Positions 24,589-33,289 of a DNA stretch of 64,000 nucleotides are shown in pieces. Source of the DNA: Pseudobdellovibrionaceae bacterium (GTDB lineage Bacteria > Bdellovibrionota > Bdellovibrionia > Bdellovibrionales > Bdellovibrionaceae); contig JAHBUW010000008.1 in NCBI GenBank assembly GCA_019637875.1, positions 62,001-126,000 on the forward strand, written 5' to 3'. The first letter of the stretch is position 1, and each line of letters starts with the position of its first letter. The position numbers and the translations under genes are program-made. Below the pieces are notes generated by a model that saw nothing but the letters and a program-made list of their open reading frames with translations, made no database searches and was not told the origin of the DNA.

Positions 24589-25365
24589 TTAGGGCGCGAA
24601 GGCGGGTTTGCGTTTTTCGAGGAAGGCGCCGGTGCCTTCTTTCACTTCCGCGCTGCCACAGAGCTCGCCGAAGTGTTTTGCCTCTTGGGCCAGAGCCGCA
24701 TCCACCGCGAGATCGTGCGCTTCGAGAATCGAGCGCTTGGCCGCCGCGACGGCGCGCGGACCCTTCGTCATGATGGAATTCAGAGCCGCCTGCGCGGTCG
24801 CGAGGAGTTCCGCTTTCGCGACGACCTTATTCACAAGCCCCATCTGAAGCGCATCGGCCGCGCCCACGGTGCCCGCCGAGAAGATCAATTCACGCGCGCG
24901 GTTCACGCCCACCACGCGCGACAAGCGCACGGTCCCGCCGAAGCCGGGGATCAGCCCCAGATTCGTTTCGGGAAGTCCCAGCTTCGCCGAGTCCGCGGCG
25001 TAGATGAAGTCACAGGAAAGAGCGAGCTCCAGGCCCCCGCCGAGCGCGAAGCCGTTCACGGCCGCGATCGTGGGGAAAGGCAGAAGCTCAAGCTGACGGA
25101 AGATCCGCTGGCCCCGCTCCGCGAAGTGAACCGCGTCGTGACCGCCGAGTGCCGAGATCTCTTTGATGTCCGCGCCGGCAACGAAGGCCTTCTCGCCCGC
25201 GCCGGTCACGATCAGTCCCCGGACCGTCGCCGGAAACTGCGACTTCAGCGCCGTCAAATGCGCTTCGAGCTCCTTCAGGACCTGGCCGTTCAAAGCATTC
25301 AGCGCTTCGGGGCGGTTGATGGTCAGGGTCGCGATGTGATTTTCAATTTGCAGAGTCACGCTCAT
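24589..25365 (-). CDS. Enoyl-CoA hydratase (crotonase family)
   Basis: 258 residues. Crotonase signatures: AGADIKEI oxyanion strand, FALGGGLELALSCDF with the first catalytic Glu, and LGLPETNLGLIPGFGGT with the second Glu. The C-terminus (FGELCGSAEVKEGTGAFLEKRKPAF) is the standard trimer-forming tail. It hydrates alpha,beta-unsaturated acyl-CoA, consistent with the dehydrogenase nine bases upstream in the same operon and the mutase downstream. A GTG/TTG start upstream is not needed; ATG 25365 has AGGAG-like sequence nearby. Confidence 0.9.
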   Translation of the reverse strand: MSVTLQIENHIATLTINRPEALNALNGQVLKELEAHLTALKSQFPATVRGLIVTGAGEKAFVAGADIKEISALGGHDAVHFAERGQRIFRQLELLPFPTIAAVNGFALGGGLELALSCDFIYAADSAKLGLPETNLGLIPGFGGTVRLSRVVGVNRARELIFSAGTVGAADALQMGLVNKVVAKAELLATAQAALNSIMTKGPRAVAAAKRSILEAHDLAVDAALAQEAKHFGELCGSAEVKEGTGAFLEKRKPAFAP

Positions 25366-25374
25366 GGTTCGCTC

Positions 25375-26244
25375 CTAGTATTTGTAGAATCCGCGTCCGG
25401 TTTTGCGTCCCAGCCATCCCGCTTCGACGTACTTCACGAGCAGCGGACACGGACGGTACTTCGTATCACCCAGACCGTCGTGCAAGACGTTCATGATCGC
25501 GAGGCAGGTGTCCAGACCGATGAAGTCCGCCAGGGTCAGCGGGCCCATGGGCTGATTCGTGCCCAGCTTCATGGCGCTGTCGATATTTTCGGGCGTCGCG
25601 ATGCCTTCATTCAAAGTGAAGACCGCTTCGTTGATCATGGGCATAAGGATGCGGTTGACGATGAAGCCGGGCATGTCCTTGTCCGAGGGAACGAAGGTCT
25701 TCTCCATTTTTTCGGCGAGCGTCTTCACGGTTGCGTAGGTCGCGTCCGAGGTCTGCAGACCGCGGATCCCTTCGACAAGTTTCATGAGCGGCACGGGATT
25801 CATGAAGTGCATGCCCGCGACGAGTTCGGGACGCTTCGTGACCGCCGCGATTTTCGTGATCGAGATGCTCGAGGTGTTGGTCGCCAGGATCACGCCCGGA
25901 CGCGCGACCTGATCGAGCTCTTGGAAGATTTTGACTTTGAGATCGATGTTTTCGGTAGCGGCCTCGACGATGAAGTCCGCGTCTTTGAGAGCGGCCGTGC
26001 CAACCGAAGTTTTGATGCGACCGATGATCTCGGTTTTTTGCGCCTCGGTGATCGTTTGTTTTTTGATCAGACGATCCAGGCTTCCCATGATCGTCGACAG
26101 GCCTTTCTCCAGCCCCTTCTCGTTGATGTCGGTCATGATGACGTTGAGCCCATAGGTCGCCGCGACTTGGGCGATGCCGTTCCCCATCTGGCCCGCACCC
26201 ACGACGCCGAGAGTTTTGATCGAAGAAAGTGCCGAATCCGCCAT
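25375..26244 (-). CDS. 3-hydroxyacyl-CoA (hydroxybutyryl-CoA) dehydrogenase
   Basis: 289 residues. The start is ATG 26244 (MADSALSS) because AAGGA lies eight bases upstream; a further ATG at 26253 abuts that site. The Rossmann motif [17 protein letters not shown] binds [15 protein letters not shown] and [15 protein letters not shown] hold the catalytic Ser and His, and the C-terminal half ([20 protein letters not shown]) is the dimerisation domain. Oxidises 3-hydroxyacyl-CoA in the same operon as the hydratase, nine bases apart. Confidence 0.92.
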   Translation of the reverse strand: MADSALSSIKTLGVVGAGQMGNGIAQVAATYGLNVIMTDINEKGLEKGLSTIMGSLDRLIKKQTITEAQKTEIIGRIKTSVGTAALKDADFIVEAATENIDLKVKIFQELDQVARPGVILATNTSSISITKIAAVTKRPELVAGMHFMNPVPLMKLVEGIRGLQTSDATYATVKTLAEKMEKTFVPSDKDMPGFIVNRILMPMINEAVFTLNEGIATPENIDSAMKLGTNQPMGPLTLADFIGLDTCLAIMNVLHDGLGDTKYRPCPLLVKYVEAGWLGRKTGRGFYKY

Positions 26245-26573
26245 GTGGATCATCCTTTATGTGAGCGTTTGAAATGCCTGGGATTCTTGCCTTTTTGAGA
26301 GCGGAAAGTCACTTTCGGCGGCGGAAGTTGGAGCGGTGCGTTTGGGGTCGCGGCCGCCCGGCTCCTCGCGTGTCCTCGTGTCCGTTTTCCGCCGCGTTTT
26401 CACTTTGGCGCCTCCTCGTTTTCGTCTTGGATCGAGACGCCCCGGAGTGCGCCCTGGCGGACGAACTTCGGCGCGAATGAAAGGCGTCGACAGGTCCGAA
26501 AAAGCCTGGAGCTCTAAAAGAGGCCGGCTCCGGCCCCGTGCTTGCACTGTTTTTAGGATGAAGGAGCCTCGTC
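26245..26573. other. Divergent intergenic region between the acyl-CoA operon and a lipoprotein gene
   Basis: A 329-base stretch with no convincing gene. It carries the ribosome site of the lipoprotein (AAGGAG at its right edge), a short palindrome GGCCGG-CT-CCGGCC near 26520 and, around 26300, the imperfect inverted repeat ACTTTCGG...CGGAAGT, which resembles the ACTTCCG palindromes elsewhere in the window. It presumably holds promoters for both flanking genes, but no consensus boxes are clear. Confidence 0.4.
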
Positions 26574-27020
26574 ATGTCGCTGTCTCGGATTGGGACATTC
26601 TGCCTCGGAGCCCTGATCGTCGTCGTCGGCTTTCAGAACTGCGCGGGCGCGCCCGAGACGCCGTCGCTCACGACGGACCGGAATACGCTGCAGAGCCTCA
26701 CCGCCGAGAAGGGCGCGCTCGAAGAAGAAAGCGCGCGCATGATCGATCTGATCGCGGCGGACCTCAACTGCGCGGTCGACTCCGACTGCGAGATCCTGAC
26801 CGTGACCGCCGCGTGCGCGCGGGAAGTGGCCTCTTCACGGCGCCGGGGCGACCGGCGCGAAATTTTGAATTTGATTTCCCAGCATCGCGCCGACTGGCGC
26901 ATGTACGCCGACCGCGCCTCCCTTCACCCCGAGCTCGCCTGGGTTTGCAAACAGGGCGAGCCCGACCAGCGCGCCGCCTGCTCGTCCGCCGGACGCTGCG
27001 TGCTGGACGCCGTCGAGTGA
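26574..27020 (+). CDS. Putative lipoprotein
   Basis: 148 residues. ATG 26574 follows AAGGAG by seven bases. The leader MSLSRIGTFCLGALIVVVGFQNC fits a lipoprotein signal with Cys as the likely lipidation site, although FQN is an unusual lipobox. After it comes a coiled-coil-like acidic helix (LQSLTAEKGALEEESARMIDLIAADL), then a Cys-rich tail (NCAVDSDCEILTVTAACARE, VCKQGE, AACSSAGRC). Cys-rich C-termini suggest disulfides in the periplasm. The function is unknown. Confidence 0.6.
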   Translation: MSLSRIGTFCLGALIVVVGFQNCAGAPETPSLTTDRNTLQSLTAEKGALEEESARMIDLIAADLNCAVDSDCEILTVTAACAREVASSRRRGDRREILNLISQHRADWRMYADRASLHPELAWVCKQGEPDQRAACSSAGRCVLDAVE

Positions 27021-27075
27021 GTTTTTCATTTCTTTCATTCGCCGCGACCAGGTCACGTGCAGCGACTTTCTTTTG

Positions 27076-28284
27076 TTATCTGAAAGGGTGAGCCCCAGGT
27101 TTCCGACTCCGGCCCCGATTATGCGCCGAACACAAGGCGCGCAGGTTTGCGGGAGCGTTCCCGCCACCTGCATGGACCGGGTGGATGTGATCGATCTGCA
27201 GGAAGCACCGTGAGCCGCAGCGTTTACCGGTGAGTAGGTCCACATAGCCGCAGCCGCGCGGGCGCACTTCCGATTCGGAAGTGGATGGTGAGGCTTTCTT
27301 CAGAGGGGTTGAATCTGAATTTGGCCTCGAGGAGTCTTTCCCGGGTTTCGAATCTGACGTGGACTTCGAGGAGTCTTTCCCAGGTTTAGAATCTGAATTG
27401 GGCCTCGAGGAGTCTTTCCCGGGTTTCGAATCTGAAGTGGACTTCGAGTCGCCTTTCCAAAGTTTAGAATCAGAAATGCACTTCGAGTCGCCTTTCCCAG
27501 ATGTAGAATCTGAATCGCATTTCACGTGGCCCTTTTCTTTTTCAAGGACTGCGTACTTCCGATGTGCGGGGGCAACTCCGAGACCGGTAAGAATTCGTTT
27601 CCGCAGATTCGGCGCGATCTGGCGGGGATGACTTGAGCGTTCACGTTGCGGCGAGGCGCGCTTGATTTCGGTGCGGCGGGAGATCTCTTTGCGCGCAAGA
27701 TAAATGACCAAGTCCGCGTGCCTCCGCTTCGGAACGGAATGGGAGACGAGTTCTCCCACACGGCACCAGCTTTCATACTCCTCTTTGGTCAAAGTCATGT
27801 TGATCGTCACCGAACCGTCGCCATGGTGTTGAGTGCGTTCTGTGGCAGGCACTTCAACTTTCAGTTCATGGGCCAAAATCTGCTGCGTCTCCACGAAGCT
27901 GCGCGACTCGATCTTTGCAAGGAGCTCCCGTTTATCCTCGGCCTCCATTTTGGCGCCGAACTCTTTCTCCGCCAGTTTGATGTTTTGGGTGACGAGTGCG
28001 ATCTGGGAGAGGTTCAGCTTTCCTTCCTCGATCTTCGCTGCGACTTCGGGAATTTCCCGCAAAAGCCTCGCCGCGCTGATCCGTCGTTGTGCCGCTCCGG
28101 CGGAGTAACCATGCACCTGGGTGAGATACTCAAAGAGGGATGGATAAGCTCTTTCCAGATACAGCCGGCGTCGGTCCACTTCGGCGATGCACTCCAAAAC
28201 CAAGTGCGTGATCTTCCTCTCGGTGCGAACGAGTTTCGTGAGTCGCACGAGTAGGTTTTCATGCGAGAGAGTTTTAAGCGTCAT
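27076..28284 (-). CDS. DUF222-like HNH endonuclease with a repetitive Ser/Lys/Asp linker
   Basis: 402 residues. ATG 28284 is preceded by GGAGG, which fixes the start. The N-terminal helical domain (LSHENLLVRLTKLVRTERKITHLVLECIAEVDRR..., about 1-200) is followed by a linker of about 13-residue repeats (SDSKPGKDSSRPN, SDSKPGKDSSKST) and a C-terminal HNH motif (CFLQIDHIHPVHAGG...NLRALCSAHN) with two CxxC-like cysteines (RGCGYVDLL, GKRCGSRC). This layout is common in Bdellovibrio-like genomes as a multi-copy family; its target is unknown. The 3' end overlaps no neighbour. It could be a mobile or toxin-type nuclease. Confidence 0.8.
   Translation of the reverse strand: MTLKTLSHENLLVRLTKLVRTERKITHLVLECIAEVDRRRLYLERAYPSLFEYLTQVHGYSAGAAQRRISAARLLREIPEVAAKIEEGKLNLSQIALVTQNIKLAEKEFGAKMEAEDKRELLAKIESRSFVETQQILAHELKVEVPATERTQHHGDGSVTINMTLTKEEYESWCRVGELVSHSVPKRRHADLVIYLARKEISRRTEIKRASPQRERSSHPRQIAPNLRKRILTGLGVAPAHRKYAVLEKEKGHVKCDSDSTSGKGDSKCISDSKLWKGDSKSTSDSKPGKDSSRPNSDSKPGKDSSKSTSDSKPGKDSSRPNSDSTPLKKASPSTSESEVRPRGCGYVDLLTGKRCGSRCFLQIDHIHPVHAGGGNAPANLRALCSAHNRGRSRKPGAHPFR
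27265..27283. repeat. Palindrome CACTTCCG-ATT-CGGAAGTG inside the HNH gene
   Basis: A perfect 8-bp inverted repeat around ATT lies in the coding part between the repeat linker and the HNH domain. It matches the intergenic palindrome at 42706-42728 in sequence (there with AAT in the middle and longer arms) and shares the ACTTCCG arm with 15396-15417. Confidence 0.6.
27314..27508 (-). repeat. Five tandem 39-bp units coding the linker of the HNH protein
   Basis: Five units of 39 bases (27314, 27353, 27392, 27431, 27470 as start points). Each encodes 13 residues on the minus strand. Units 1 and 3 and units 2 and 4 are most alike, giving an alternating A-B-A-B pattern, as expected from duplication of a 78-bp block. 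The plus strand is also open across them, which is a side effect of the 39-base period. Confidence 0.8.
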
Positions 28285-28566
28285 GACGGACCTCCATCCG
28301 TCGAGGAACGTATCACGGGTTTTTAAAACCGAATTTTGGCGCTTTTCCCGAATGAGGGTGAGATTCGGAAGCCGCCAGGGAATACGCCTCAAACCTCTTC
28401 TTTGGCTTCAGGAGAGATTCCGCTTCGCCGCTCGCGAAGGACCGCGAGTTCAGAATGCAAAGCTTGCCGCTGCCCCGAGAGAACACGAAAAATGTCGTCA
28501 AGCAGAATCAAGTTTGTCAGTGCGCCGCAATTCTCCGCTGGACACGCCGGTCTCTTACACCCGGTT

Positions 28567-30399
28567 TCACTCCGCGCCCCCGCCCCCGCGGGCCCTGCGG
28601 CGCTCGCGCGTTCGCTCCAGCAACCGAAACAGCAAGCTCTCCTGCTCGATGTAGGCTTTCAACAGCGCGCCGCCCGAAATCGCGGTGACACCACGCCGGC
28701 GGTTGGCGATGCCGATCTCGAAGATCCAGCGCATTTGACGAAAGAGCGTGCGGTAGGCGTGGGCCGCGCCGCGGGCGGGGTCCCAGGCGGTCAGGTCTTC
28801 GCCGCTCGCGCCGTTGAGCTCCAGGATTTGGAATCGTCCCGCGAGCAGCTCCGCCACCGATTCAAATTTCACGTCGAAACGTCCGATCCAAAATTCCGGA
28901 AGCGCGCGGCAGATCTCATCGATCCGCGCGATCAGTGGCGCATCCGCCGGCAAAGTGAACTCCGTATGGATGCTGCCGTCGCGCGTGCTGCCCGAAAGCT
29001 TCAGCCGCGTCACTTGGCCCGCGCCCGGAACGAAGTCCAGCGCCTCGCCGGCGAAATCTTCCAGGTGGGGCGCGAAGCGCGGATCGCACTCGACAAGTTC
29101 ACGGGTCGTGCGCCGTCCGTCGCCGATGACGAAGGGGAAATAGGTCATCGCCACGCGCACGACCGCCCGTTCGCGCGAGGGCGGGCGGGCGTAGAAAACG
29201 CCCGCCTCGGCCGGCCAAGGAACGTAGGCCTGCAGGATCACGGTTTGGTTCTGCGGGAAGCGCTCAAGATATTCCGTAAGGGCGTCCGCGTCCGCGATCA
29301 GCTCGACCCCGCGGCTCATGTAGCCGATGTCGGGTTTGGCGACGATGGGGAACGCCAATTCCGCTTGCGCGACGAGATTTAGAACGTCCAAGCTCGCCAG
29401 ATCTTCGGGGACCGTGAAGGCGATGAAGCGCGGGAGATGTTCGGCGAAGCGCGGGGGAAATGCCTGAAGGATACGGGATTTGGATTCGCCGCAGATACCG
29501 GCGTTTTCGATGCCGGGGTTCGCGGCAAGGGGTGCGCTCAGCGAGCGGAAACAAAGCGCGTTCCAGAAGTAGCCGAGGACGATGGGCGCGTAGCTCAGGC
29601 CCGACGGCAGGCTTTCGAAGAACGTGCGCGCACGGGGGACCTGCAAGTCCGGAAGTCCCCGTAGCGGCGCCGGTGGCCAGGGCGGAGGGGACGGGAGGCG
29701 ACGCCGACGGAGCCAGGTCCGCACGCTGCGGCGGATTTCATTTCGGAAAATATAAAAAACCGCGAGGAGCGCGAGCGCGGCCAGGGCTTCCGCACCGAGA
29801 AGATCCGAGATCTGCAATCCCATGTACAGAAGTCCGTACAGCGCGACGGCGCTGTAGATTCCGGTGATACAGAACGTGACGAAGGCCACGAGCTTGAAAT
29901 TCGCCCGCGAAAAGCCGAGCATCAGGAAAATCGGAATCAGCATTCCCGGAGCCAGGCGCGAGATCAGGATCGTCATCCACATCCCGCGATCCAGATGACG
30001 GCCCACCTGACGCTGGTAAGAGGGAACGTCCACGTAACCCCGCAGCCAGCGGCTGCGCGCGATCCAGGCACCCGCGACATAAAGGGCGATGTCGCTCAGG
30101 AAGATGCCGATGAACAGCGGCAAAAATCCCGCGACGGAGCTCAGACGTTCCGTGCCGATGAAGTAAGCGCTCGCCGCGATCGCGACCTCCTCGATCAGGA
30201 AGGTCAGTCCGAAGACGAGCGCGACGAAACTCACCGACGAGGCCGAGCCCTTCGGGCTCGGGGCCAGGACGAGCTCTTCGACGACTTCGGGGGCTTCGTG
30301 CAGGGCTTCCAGGACTTCGGGATGAATCTCTTCCGCGCCGTGGGCCCATAGGCCGATGAAAATCAAAACGCAGAAAAACGAGAGCCGCAGAATCTTCAT
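28567..30399 (-). CDS. DedA-family membrane protein fused to an ATP-grasp-like domain
   Basis: 610 residues from ATG 30399 (a TTG at 30435 is the alternative). An N-terminal signal or TM (SFFCVLIFIGLWAHG) precedes a DedA/VTT membrane domain (about 45-210) with FISDIALYVAGAW-like and ISRLAPGMLIPIFLMLGFSR motifs, the typical DedA ...SR..PG.. signature. Residues about 330-600 resemble an ATP-grasp enzyme: FPIVAKPDIGYMSRGVELI, NQTVILQAYVPWPAEAGVF, and FQILELNGASGEDL with the metal-binding E-x-N. Fusion of these two domains is unusual. It may ligate or modify a lipid or envelope molecule at the membrane. This function is inference. Confidence 0.75.
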   Translation of the reverse strand: MKILRLSFFCVLIFIGLWAHGAEEIHPEVLEALHEAPEVVEELVLAPSPKGSASSVSFVALVFGLTFLIEEVAIAASAYFIGTERLSSVAGFLPLFIGIFLSDIALYVAGAWIARSRWLRGYVDVPSYQRQVGRHLDRGMWMTILISRLAPGMLIPIFLMLGFSRANFKLVAFVTFCITGIYSAVALYGLLYMGLQISDLLGAEALAALALLAVFYIFRNEIRRSVRTWLRRRRLPSPPPWPPAPLRGLPDLQVPRARTFFESLPSGLSYAPIVLGYFWNALCFRSLSAPLAANPGIENAGICGESKSRILQAFPPRFAEHLPRFIAFTVPEDLASLDVLNLVAQAELAFPIVAKPDIGYMSRGVELIADADALTEYLERFPQNQTVILQAYVPWPAEAGVFYARPPSRERAVVRVAMTYFPFVIGDGRRTTRELVECDPRFAPHLEDFAGEALDFVPGAGQVTRLKLSGSTRDGSIHTEFTLPADAPLIARIDEICRALPEFWIGRFDVKFESVAELLAGRFQILELNGASGEDLTAWDPARGAAHAYRTLFRQMRWIFEIGIANRRRGVTAISGGALLKAYIEQESLLFRLLERTRERRRARGGGGAE

Positions 30400-30507
30400 C
30401 TCTTTCAGAATTGGTGAAGATCGCGAGGCATTCAATCCGGGCGTGGATTCTCAAAAAAAATTGAGATTGATTGCGCCCTTCGGCGTGAGGGGGCGCGCGA
30501 GAAAAAG

Positions 30508-31932
30508 CTAACGGCGTTTTTCCAAATAACTCAGCAGCAGTTCGCGGGCGCGGATCTTGGCGCCGAAAACCGACATGAAGACGAAAACGCCGCCGGTCTT
30601 GCGATCCAGGAATAGGATTTCGCGCGGAGGCGGGCGCAGCTCGAAGCGGCGGATCATCTCGAAGACTTTTTTCGTCAAACGCTGCGGCAGATCCGAGTTC
30701 TTCCAGTCGTAGGTGCCGTCGGCGGCGACCTGTCCGGCCTGATTGCGCGGATCGTGCGGTTCCAGGAAGGGTTCGACGGTCATGGTGCAGAAATCCTCGA
30801 AGATGCGACGCAGTTCCGGATCGTCGCCCTCTTCCAGAAAACGCAGCTTCAGCGCCGCGGTCCGCAGGCCCTCGACGTCGTTACGGAGCGAAGCTTCGAC
30901 CATATCGTGGTAGGGCTTCAGGAACTCTTCCGGATACTCGCGGACCGCGCCGAAGTCGAACAGCACGAGCCGGTCTTCGCCGTTCGGATTGATACGCACG
31001 CGGTAATTTCCCAGGTGCGGGTCTGTCTGCACGACGCCCCACTCGAAGAGCTCTTTGTAGTAGAGCTCCATGTACATGAGCGCCAGACGGTTGCGGCGGT
31101 CGGGCGCGAGATTGCGGATCAGGGGATCGTCGGCGCGTACGCCGCGCTCGAAAGAGGTCGCGATGAGCTTCTGGCCGCTGTACTCGCGGTGCACGCGCGG
31201 AACCACGAAACGTTTGTCGTCCGCCAAGAGTCGCGCGTACTTTTCGGTCGCGTCCATTTCGGCGGGGTAGTCGGTCTCTTGTTCGAGCATGTCGCGGATC
31301 TCGTCGAAGATGTGATCCGTGACTTTTCCCTGGGGCAGGAACTTCATCATGTTGAAGAAGCTTTTCAGCGCTTTCAGATCACTGTCGATCGCGCGGTCGA
31401 CGCCGGGGTATTGCAGTTTCAGCGCGAGCAGCTCGCCCGTCGCTTTCACTTTCGCGCGGTGCACTTGTCCGAGGGACGCCGAACCGATGGGTTCGGGTTC
31501 GATTTCGAGTTCGTCATAACGCGCGCCGAGCTCTTTGCGGAAAAGCGGCTCCATCGCGCTCCATTTGAGCGGCGGCGAATCCGCTTGCAGGCTTTTCAGA
31601 AGTTGATTCGCTTCGGGCGGCAGGAAGTGCTCGCCGTACATCGACAACATTTGGCCGGCCTTCATCAGGCTGCCTTTGAGCTCGCCGAGTTCGCTCGTTA
31701 AAAACTTCGCGCGATTCAGCAGAAAGCTCTTCCAGTTTTCGTCTTTTTTGGCGTCCGAGGCAAAAAGGGTCGAGACGCGATGACCGGCCAGGCCCGCGCC
31801 CGTATTGAGCGTCATCTTCGCGAGGGACAGTCCACGCGAGAGCGCCGAGGATTTGATTTTCTCTAGTTTTTTGCCGTTACCCTTGCCAGAATCCACGCGG
31901 GTCAGCTTAGTCGAAGGTGGCCGCAAAGACAA
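30508..31932 (-). CDS. ABC1/ADCK (UbiB-like) atypical kinase
   Basis: 474 residues. The ABC1 signature KAGQMLS (91-97), GSASLGQVHRA nucleotide loop, ALKLQYPGV with the nucleotide Lys, catalytic-loop QTDPHLGNY and DFGA are all present. The family (UbiB, ADCK) binds ATP and supports isoprenoid-lipid metabolism rather than classical protein phosphorylation. No other quinone-synthesis gene is next to it. The TTG start at 31932 is uncertain; a GTG at 31896 is possible. It diverges from the photolyase with about 25 bases between starts. Confidence 0.88.
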   Translation of the reverse strand: MSLRPPSTKLTRVDSGKGNGKKLEKIKSSALSRGLSLAKMTLNTGAGLAGHRVSTLFASDAKKDENWKSFLLNRAKFLTSELGELKGSLMKAGQMLSMYGEHFLPPEANQLLKSLQADSPPLKWSAMEPLFRKELGARYDELEIEPEPIGSASLGQVHRAKVKATGELLALKLQYPGVDRAIDSDLKALKSFFNMMKFLPQGKVTDHIFDEIRDMLEQETDYPAEMDATEKYARLLADDKRFVVPRVHREYSGQKLIATSFERGVRADDPLIRNLAPDRRNRLALMYMELYYKELFEWGVVQTDPHLGNYRVRINPNGEDRLVLFDFGAVREYPEEFLKPYHDMVEASLRNDVEGLRTAALKLRFLEEGDDPELRRIFEDFCTMTVEPFLEPHDPRNQAGQVAADGTYDWKNSDLPQRLTKKVFEMIRRFELRPPPREILFLDRKTGGVFVFMSVFGAKIRARELLLSYLEKRR

Positions 31933-31957
31933 AGAACTCGCGGTGAAAGGACGTCAA

Positions 31958-33289
31958 ATGACACAGACCCATGTCTTCTGGTTTCGCCGCGACTTGCGTT
32001 GGGTCGACAATCGGGGGCTCGCCCGCGCGCAGGCACGGGCGCGGGAGGACGGGGCGAAACTCTTGCCGATCTTCATTTTCGACGCGGACATTCTGGGTGA
32101 GTTGCCCGATAAAAACGACGCGCGGGTGAGTTTCATTCACGACCGTGTGCGCGAAATGAAAGACGAGGCGCGCGCCGCGGGTGCGGATCTTTGGGTTTTT
32201 CACGGTGACGTCTTGCAAGTGCTGAAAGCTGTGTTTGAAAAGCATCAGGTCGCGGCGCTGACTTTCAATCACGACTATGAGGCAATGCCCATCGCCCGCG
32301 ACGCCGCGGCCCGAAAGCTTGCGGGTCGTATGAAGATCGAAACCACTTCGTTTAAGGATCAGGTGATCTTCGAGAAAAGCGATATCATGACGGACGCCGG
32401 CACGCCCTATACGGTGTTCACTCCCTATAAAAGGAAATGGCTGAAGACGCTGCGGGACGCCGATCTTCGTGCGGAAGCGAACGCGGACTTTAAACTCTTC
32501 GTCTCCGGTCCCGCACCCATGCTCCCCACACTCGACCAGATGGGCTTCAAAAAAAATTCCGATATCGCGATTCCCTCCGTAAAATTGTCCGACAAAACCT
32601 TGCTCGACTACGCGCAAACTCGCGATCTGCCCGCGCGGGATTCGACGTCGCACCTAGGTCTTCATTTGCGTTTCGGTACGTTGAGCGTGCGCGGTTTGGT
32701 CAAACGCGCGCGCGGGAAAAGCGACGTCTGGCTTTCCGAACTGATTTGGCGCGAGTTCTTCATGCAAGTCCTTTTTCATTTTCCCCATGCCGAAAAAAGA
32801 TCTTTCCGTCCGGACTACGACCGGATCGTGTGGCGCAAAAGTCCCGCGGATTTCAAGACGTGGCGTGAAGGACGGACGGGTTACCCTCTCGTCGACGCGG
32901 GGATGCGGGAATTGAACGCCACGGGCTTCATGCACAACCGCGTGCGCATGGTCGTCGCGAGTTTTCTGTGTAAACATCTGCTGCTCTACTGGCGGCAGGG
33001 CGAGCGTTACTTCGCCGAAAAACTCCTCGACTATGAACTCGCCAGCAATGTGGGGAATTGGCAGTGGGCGGCCGGGTCGGGCTGCGATGCGGCCCCTTAC
33101 TTTCGGGTTTTCAATCCCGAGATTCAGCAAAAGAAATTCGATCCGGACTTCGAGTACGTTCGTCGTTGGGTCCCGGAATTTGAAACTCCCGAATACCCGA
33201 AGCCGATGATTCCGCACGCCGAGGGACGCGACCGCGCCTTGCGCGCGTATCATCGCGAACTCAAGGGCAAGAAAGGTAAAACCAAATGA
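31958..33289 (+). CDS. phrB: Deoxyribodipyrimidine photolyase / cryptochrome family
   Basis: 443 residues from ATG 31958 with AAAGGA upstream. The photolyase N-domain opens with VFWFRRDLRWVDNRGL and the FAD-binding domain contains LIWREFFMQVL, GRTGYPLVDAGMRELNATGFMHNRVRMVVASFLCKHLL, WQWAAGSGCDAAPYFRVFNP; these are the class I CPD-photolyase hallmarks. It repairs UV-induced pyrimidine dimers using light. It overlaps the next gene by ATGA, so repair and the epimerase-SRPBCC protein are made together. Confidence 0.92.
   Translation: MTQTHVFWFRRDLRWVDNRGLARAQARAREDGAKLLPIFIFDADILGELPDKNDARVSFIHDRVREMKDEARAAGADLWVFHGDVLQVLKAVFEKHQVAALTFNHDYEAMPIARDAAARKLAGRMKIETTSFKDQVIFEKSDIMTDAGTPYTVFTPYKRKWLKTLRDADLRAEANADFKLFVSGPAPMLPTLDQMGFKKNSDIAIPSVKLSDKTLLDYAQTRDLPARDSTSHLGLHLRFGTLSVRGLVKRARGKSDVWLSELIWREFFMQVLFHFPHAEKRSFRPDYDRIVWRKSPADFKTWREGRTGYPLVDAGMRELNATGFMHNRVRMVVASFLCKHLLLYWRQGERYFAEKLLDYELASNVGNWQWAAGSGCDAAPYFRVFNPEIQQKKFDPDFEYVRRWVPEFETPEYPKPMIPHAEGRDRALRAYHRELKGKKGKTK

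Noticed and set aside
26336-27091. Long plus-frame overlapping the lipoprotein gene
   Set aside because: Arg-rich frame-shifted shadow; the lipoprotein in another frame has a ribosome site and signal peptide.
27265-27508. Possible CRISPR array because of repeated units
   Set aside because: Units are directly adjacent with no spacers, they are in frame and protein coding, and no cas gene is present.
27281-27631. Plus-strand open frame across the HNH linker repeats with repeated ESFPGFESD
   Set aside because: The 39-base repeat keeps all phases open; the minus-strand HNH protein with a GGAGG site is the real gene.
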